From: Halobacteriales archaeon QS_9_67_15
Lineage (GTDB): Archaea; Halobacteriota; Halobacteria; Halobacteriales; Haloarculaceae
Length of the DNA stretch: 8,061 nucleotides
Direction of reading: 5' to 3'
Assembly (NCBI GenBank): GCA_003023165.1
Contig: PXSD01000043.1
Location: 1-8,061, forward strand
The position numbers and the translations under genes were made by a program. Within the stretch, counting starts at the first letter, position 1; the number at the start of each line of letters is the position of its first letter. Under the pieces are notes generated by a model. The model saw only the letters and a program-made list of their open reading frames with translations. It was not told where the DNA came from and ran no database searches. This document shows positions 5,101 through 8,061 of the stretch, piece by piece.

Positions 5101-5106
5101 TTAGTA
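5101..5106 (+). promoter_or_regulatory. TATA-like box of the DUF502 gene
   Basis: TTAGTA, within CACTTAGTACG, is centred about 29 bp before the ATG at 5132. That is the usual distance for an archaeal core promoter giving a leaderless or very short-leader mRNA. Confidence 0.45.
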
Positions 5107-5131
5107 CGCTCCGGTAGCCAGGTACGCGCAG

Positions 5132-5803
5132 ATGAGTTCGGCATCTTGGAAACGCGACTTCGCCAGCGGGCTTATCATTCTCCTCCCGTTGCTCGTGACG
5201 GCGTACATCATTCTCCGGCTGTACTTCGCGCTCGCGAGCGTTCCGCTGCCGGTCGAGAGCCAGACCGTCGACTTCTGGATCGTGTCGTTCGACGCGCAGA
5301 ACCCGCTGCGCGTCGCGCTGACGCTCGTCATCTTCGTCCTCGTGGTGTTCTCGCTCGGCTACATGATGCGGACCGCCTTCGGCGACTTCATCGAGGGGAC
5401 CATCGACCGGGCGATGAACCAGCTACCGGGGCTCCGGGTCGTCTACAACGCCTCGAAGATGGCCGTCGAGACGGTTGTCTCCGGCGCGGACGAACTGCAG
5501 GAACCGGTCAAGATCGAGACCTGGGAAGGGATGCGGATGACGGCGTTCAAGACCGGGAAATCGACCGAGGACGGTCGTGACATGCTCTTTCTCCCCACCG
5601 CGCCGAACATCACAACCGGCTACGTCGTTGAGGTCGACCCCGACTCTTACGAGGAGACGAACGAACGCGTCGAAGAGGCGCTGACGCGCGTACTCAGTGC
5701 CGGTTTCGGCGAAGCGGAGCAGACGTCGATCCCGATGGCGGTCGACCCCGACGAGGAGACGCCCGAGGAGACACCGGGAAGAGTCGACGCGAGTGGAGAG
5801 TGA
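5132..5803 (+). CDS. DUF502 family membrane protein
   Basis: The 223-residue protein has two predicted membrane helices (about 11-33 and 59-80) followed by a soluble domain. It shows DUF502 hallmarks: an N-terminal FASGLIILLPLLVTAYII helix; IEGTIDRAMNQLPGLRVVYNASK (87-109), a variant of the family's P..R.VY...K motif; the MLFLPTAPNITTGYVVEV block (151-168); and EEALTRVLSAGFG (181-193). The tail (about 204-223) is acidic and low in complexity, as in many halophile proteins. Members are widespread in bacteria, archaea and plant homologues, and I know of no assigned biochemical role for the archaeal ones. The gene has its own TATA-like box, follows proline dehydrogenase by 79 nt and converges with the CBS regulator. 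Family assignment is firm; function is unknown. Confidence 0.9.
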   Translation: MSSASWKRDFASGLIILLPLLVTAYIILRLYFALASVPLPVESQTVDFWIVSFDAQNPLRVALTLVIFVLVVFSLGYMMRTAFGDFIEGTIDRAMNQLPGLRVVYNASKMAVETVVSGADELQEPVKIETWEGMRMTAFKTGKSTEDGRDMLFLPTAPNITTGYVVEVDPDSYEETNERVEEALTRVLSAGFGEAEQTSIPMAVDPDEETPEETPGRVDASGE

Positions 5804-5839
5804 GCGCGAACGCGGTCTGAAACGGTGAATTTAGTGAGA

Positions 5840-5858
5840 CGGTCGCGAACGGCGACCG
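5840..5858. terminator. Hairpin between convergent genes
   Basis: CGGTCGC (5840-5846) and GCGACCG (5852-5858) form a 7-bp stem with a 5-nt loop in the 89-bp gap between the DUF502 stop and the CBS-regulator stop. No long T tract follows on either strand, so a bidirectional terminator role is only plausible. Confidence 0.35.
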
Positions 5859-5892
5859 CCGACACGGTTCTGGTGCGGGTAGACCCGGTCCG

Positions 5893-6447
5893 TTAACTGA
5901 TGTGGGCGGCGATATCGGCTTCCGTGATGATGCCGACCGTCTCGCCGCCGTCGACGACGAGGACGGCGTCGTTGTGGTTGAGATAGTCGTTGATCTCGTC
6001 GATGGTCGCCGCCGGTTCGACGCTCGCGATGGACTCGCGTTTGAGTTCGTCGACGGGGTAGTCGCCGACGTTGTCGGTTTCGGACTCTCCAGAGCGCTGA
6101 CGGATGTCCGAGTGTCCGATGAGACCGACCGGCGTCCCATCGCGGATGACGGGCACCTGCGAGAATCCGCGCTCGTCCATGAGTTCCTGGGTCTCGTGGA
6201 CGGAGTCGTCGGGCTCGACGCTGACGATGGGGGAGTTCATCAGGTCTGCCGCCCGAAGGATCGCGCCCTCGGCCTCCTGAAGCGCGTTGACGATCCGCCG
6301 GAGCGTCGACAGCCGCGGATCCACGTCACCGCCCTCGATCCGCGCGATCAGCGGCTGAGACACGTCCGCACGGTCGGCCAGGTCGCTCTGGGTCAACCCT
6401 AACTCGTTCCGCCGCTCCCGTAGGTCCGCCGGCGTCGGTAAATCCAT
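5893..6447 (-). CDS. XRE-type HTH regulator with two CBS domains
   Basis: The 184-residue cytoplasmic protein starts with a Cro/C1-type helix-turn-helix (about 5-60): LRERRNELGLTQSDLADRADVSQPLIARIEGGDVDPRLSTLRRIVNAL. Two CBS motifs follow (about 66-117 and 131-184), with LMNSPIVSVEPDDSVHETQELMDERGFSQVPVIRDGTPVGLI in the first and AVLVVDGGETVGIITEADI in the second. CBS pairs bind adenosine nucleotides such as AMP, ATP or SAM, so the protein probably couples DNA binding to nucleotide state. This architecture is common in archaea. The ATG at 6447 is the only start in frame before the HTH, and a strong TATA box lies 26 bp upstream, so the mRNA is probably leaderless. It is divergent from msrB across 106 bp and may autoregulate or control msrB. 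Targets are unknown. Confidence 0.92.
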   Translation of the reverse strand: MDLPTPADLRERRNELGLTQSDLADRADVSQPLIARIEGGDVDPRLSTLRRIVNALQEAEGAILRAADLMNSPIVSVEPDDSVHETQELMDERGFSQVPVIRDGTPVGLIGHSDIRQRSGESETDNVGDYPVDELKRESIASVEPAATIDEINDYLNHNDAVLVVDGGETVGIITEADIAAHIS

Positions 6448-6467
6448 GCATCGGAATAACCATGGGT

Positions 6468-6478
6468 AATATAAAAAA
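6468..6478 (-). promoter_or_regulatory. TATA box of the HTH-CBS regulator
   Basis: On the minus strand TTTTTTATATT is centred about 26 bp before the ATG at 6447. It is the strongest TATA-like box in the window and predicts a leaderless start. Confidence 0.65.
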
Positions 6479-6521
6479 CCACCGGCAGCCGCGGTGGGGG
6501 TGTGGTCGGTCGTCAACGGAC

Positions 6522-6529
6522 GATATAAA
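6522..6529 (+). promoter_or_regulatory. TATA box of msrB
   Basis: GATATAAA is centred about 28 bp before the msrB ATG at 6554. A GGAGGGG run (6535-6541) also precedes the ATG, but 12 nt away, which is rather far for a ribosome binding site if transcription starts near the ATG. Confidence 0.6.
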
Positions 6530-6553
6530 CCGTTGGAGGGGCAACTCGGTGGT

Positions 6554-6955
6554 ATGTCAGACAGCGAGGAGCGACTTCCGGAGTCGGAGGAGGAGTGGCG
6601 CGAGCGACTGACGGAGGAAGAGTACAAGATCCTGCGCGAGCAGGGGACGGAGCCGAAGTTCAGCGGGGAGTACATCGACGTGGACGACGAGGGCGAGTTC
6701 ACCTGTGTGGGGTGTGGGACGCCGCTGTTCACGACGGACCAGCAGTTCGACTCCGGTCACGGCTGGCCGAGTTTCACCGACGTGGTCGAGGAGGGGAACG
6801 TGGAGACGCGGCTGGACACGAGCCACGGAATGCGCAGGACGGAGGTCGTCTGTGCGACGTGCGAGGGGCATCTCGGGCACGTCTTCGACGACGGACCGGA
6901 GCCGTCGGGGAAGCGGTACTGTATCAACTCGGCGGCGCTGGATTTCGAGGAGTAG
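6554..6955 (+). CDS. msrB: Peptide-methionine (R)-S-oxide reductase MsrB
   Basis: The enzyme reduces the R epimer of methionine sulphoxide in proteins, repairing oxidative damage, usually with thioredoxin. The 133-residue product has the standard single-domain length. The two zinc-binding pairs are visible: CVGC (Cys51, Cys54) and CATC (Cys100, Cys103). FDSGHGWPSF (65-74), the EGHLGHVFDDGPEPSGKRYCINS block and catalytic Cys123 in RYCINSAAL complete the family signature. The N-terminal 20 residues are Glu/Ser-rich and acidic, a halophile trait. A start at 6494 would add 20 residues upstream of the TATA box and is rejected; ATG 6554 is correctly placed relative to the promoter. It is divergent from the HTH-CBS gene and appears monocistronic. 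Confidence 0.97.
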   Translation: MSDSEERLPESEEEWRERLTEEEYKILREQGTEPKFSGEYIDVDDEGEFTCVGCGTPLFTTDQQFDSGHGWPSFTDVVEEGNVETRLDTSHGMRRTEVVCATCEGHLGHVFDDGPEPSGKRYCINSAALDFEE

Positions 6956-7001
6956 CGTGGTTCGACCGGAGGGAGAACCACGGTAGAACGAGCGGGGAGA
7001 G

Positions 7002-7100
7002 CGAGGCGCTTCGCGCCTCGGACGCGAGCGGTGCGAGGGCGAGCAAAGCGAGCCCTCGAAGCGAATGGGGAGCGAAGCGACCCGTGAGCGGCGAAGCCGC
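7002..7100. repeat. REP-like hairpin cluster between msrB and the membrane protein gene
   Basis: The 267-nt gap at 6956-7222 has no convincing gene. It holds consecutive hairpins: CGAGGCGC/GCGCCTCG (7002-7020, loop TTC), CGAGGGC/GCCCTCG (7034-7058), and GCGGC-GAA-GCCGC (7088-7100). Between the last two lies GAATGGGGAG followed by AGCGACCCGTGAG (7076-7088), shared exactly with the insertion in proline dehydrogenase. The stretch resembles the one at 3325-3441. It may terminate msrB or be a mobile palindromic repeat family. Confidence 0.6.
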
Positions 7101-7191
7101 GAGCGAAGTAACACGTAAGCAGTGAGGCCGCGAGCAGTTCGACGCCGTAGCGCTCGGCGGCGACTATCAAATCGATCGAAGCGGGCGGAAT

Positions 7192-7202
7192 CCTTTTTAA
7201 GT
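7192..7202 (+). promoter_or_regulatory. TATA box of the membrane protein gene
   Basis: CCTTTTTAAGT is centred about 26 bp before the GTG at 7223. This placement supports the GTG as the true start of a leaderless transcript. Confidence 0.6.
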
Positions 7203-7222
7203 TCGTCAGCGGTTGCTCAGAT

Positions 7223-8014
7223 GTGACAGCCGAACACGCAGAGGAACCGGCGGGCGAGGGGACCGGATCCGGCGAGCGGACGGTTTCGGTGCTCGGGATG
7301 GAGGTCGTCCTCGAGAAGGCGTTCGTCGACTTCCCGTGGCGAGCGGGGATGGCGCGAGCACCGGTAGCGTTCGTCGCGGTGTTCGTCGCGACGGGGCTAC
7401 TCGCGTCGGTGGGCGGATTCGGGTCCGGTACGCTCGGACGGCGCTTCTCTCTGCTCGGGCTCGTCGTCTTCAACACGCACAACATTCCCGCGACGGTGGG
7501 TGCGGTTCCGAACGCGTTCGCGCCGGTGGTCGAACCAGTGACGGGGGTCACGGGGGTCTGGCGACTCCTGCGCGGTCTGTTCACGTACGGGGCCGGCCAC
7601 GCCGCACCGCTCTCGCACTTCGGCGGCATCCTCGGCGGCGAGACCGCCGACATCGGTCACCTGAGTCTCGTCGAACAGCAGGGCGAGACGGACGTGCCGA
7701 CGCTGGTCTACTACCTGCTCCCCCCGCTCGCGCTGGCCGGTGTGGGCTACGAGTTCGCGGACAGCTACTGGGCGGAGACGACGACGGAGGCGCCCGCCGA
7801 GGTGGCGCGGTTCGGGATCGCAGTCGCCACCGGATACCTCGCCGTCCTGCTCGTCGGGTCGGTGCTGTTCACCGCGGTGTTGTACAGTTCGCTCTCGGGG
7901 GACGTCACCGTGTTGCCGGACCGCTATCTGGTCGTCGTCTTCGGCTTCGCGTATCCGGCGATATTCGCGACGCTGGGGGCTGGAGTGGTGTACTTGCAAC
8001 AGGGCTCCGACTGA
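7223..8014 (+). CDS. Haloarchaeal polytopic membrane protein, function unknown
   Basis: The 263-residue protein starts at GTG 7223; the overlapping ATG at 7221 reads straight into TGA, and the TATA box spacing fits the GTG. A polar, acidic N terminus (1-40) precedes about five hydrophobic segments at roughly 44-64, 74-92, 160-180, 195-222 and 233-257. Between segments 2 and 3 is an extracellular or cytoplasmic loop with Gly/His-rich words (FTYGAGHAAPLSHFGGILGGE, about 120-140). The protein ends shortly after the last helix (VVYLQQGSD). It resembles the many uncharacterised membrane proteins conserved within haloarchaea (a DUF79xx-type family is possible, but I cannot confirm which). No transporter or catalytic motif is recognised. 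It is a single gene converging on the partial gene at the right edge. Confidence 0.85.
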   Translation: MTAEHAEEPAGEGTGSGERTVSVLGMEVVLEKAFVDFPWRAGMARAPVAFVAVFVATGLLASVGGFGSGTLGRRFSLLGLVVFNTHNIPATVGAVPNAFAPVVEPVTGVTGVWRLLRGLFTYGAGHAAPLSHFGGILGGETADIGHLSLVEQQGETDVPTLVYYLLPPLALAGVGYEFADSYWAETTTEAPAEVARFGIAVATGYLAVLLVGSVLFTAVLYSSLSGDVTVLPDRYLVVVFGFAYPAIFATLGAGVVYLQQGSD

Positions 8015-8023
8015 GAACGGCCG

Positions 8024-8061
8024 TCAGGCGTCGCTCGAATCGAGGTACTCGACGATGCGGT
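8024..8061 (-). CDS. C-terminal end of a minus-strand gene
   Basis: Reading the minus strand from the window edge gives RIVEYLDSSDA followed by TGA (8026-8024). The acidic, helix-like ending and the position 9 nt after the convergent membrane protein gene suggest a real coding end. Only 11 residues are visible, so no family can be named. Confidence 0.45.
   Translation of the reverse strand, partial: RIVEYLDSSDA

Noticed and set aside
6448..6732. N-terminal extension of the HTH-CBS gene up to 6732.
   Set aside because: It would run through the TATA box and into msrB on the other strand. The HTH domain begins immediately after the ATG at 6447.
6970..7125. Open frames running through the msrB downstream repeats.
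   Set aside because: The translated sequence only reflects the GCGAGC/GCGAAG repeats. There is no start signal and no protein-like composition.

Overview
The window looks like chromosomal DNA from a halophilic archaeon (class Halobacteria). G+C is high, the proteins are strongly acidic, and several genes are typical of archaea: CDP-archaeol synthase (carS), a short cold-shock protein and a Tat-type lipoprotein. Many genes have an AT-rich TATA-like box about 23-30 bp before the start codon and little or no Shine-Dalgarno sequence, which suggests leaderless transcripts. Most of the window is ordinary housekeeping and conserved-hypothetical genes. I do not see a new multi-gene defence, CRISPR or secretion system.

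Layout from left to right. (1) 1-1973, minus strand: a tetrapyrrole operon with porphobilinogen deaminase (hemC, carrying a large acidic insertion) followed after 2 nt by uroporphyrinogen-III C-methyltransferase (cobA-type), which runs off the left edge. (2) 2117-2301, plus strand: a cold-shock gene (cspA-like) broken by an apparent one-base deletion. (3) About 2369-3279: an AT-richer 0.9-kb segment bounded by a perfect 14-bp inverted repeat and flanked by an 8-bp direct repeat. It contains one Tat/lipobox lipoprotein gene and no transposase, and is best read as a non-autonomous mobile element with cargo. (4) 3288-3458: a hairpin-rich intergenic stretch with REP-like repeats and terminator-like T tracts. 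(5) 3459-4004, minus: carS. (6) 4135-5052, plus: proline dehydrogenase, divergent from carS and carrying an 84-nt in-frame insertion made of REP-like sequence. (7) 5132-5803, plus: a DUF502 membrane protein. (8) 5893-6447, minus: an HTH-plus-two-CBS regulator, divergent from (9) 6554-6955, plus: msrB. (10) 6956-7222: a second hairpin-rich REP-like stretch. (11) 7223-8014, plus: a haloarchaeal polytopic membrane protein with a GTG start. (12) The last 38 bases hold the C-terminal codons of a minus-strand gene.

Only the hemC-cobA pair forms an obvious pathway unit: linear tetrapyrrole synthesis, then the siroheme/cobalamin branch. The other genes are mostly single transcription units. The points most worth a second look are the transposase-less cargo element with matched ends (2361-3287), the REP-like unit captured in frame inside proline dehydrogenase (4513-4603), and the one-base lesion in the cold-shock gene.
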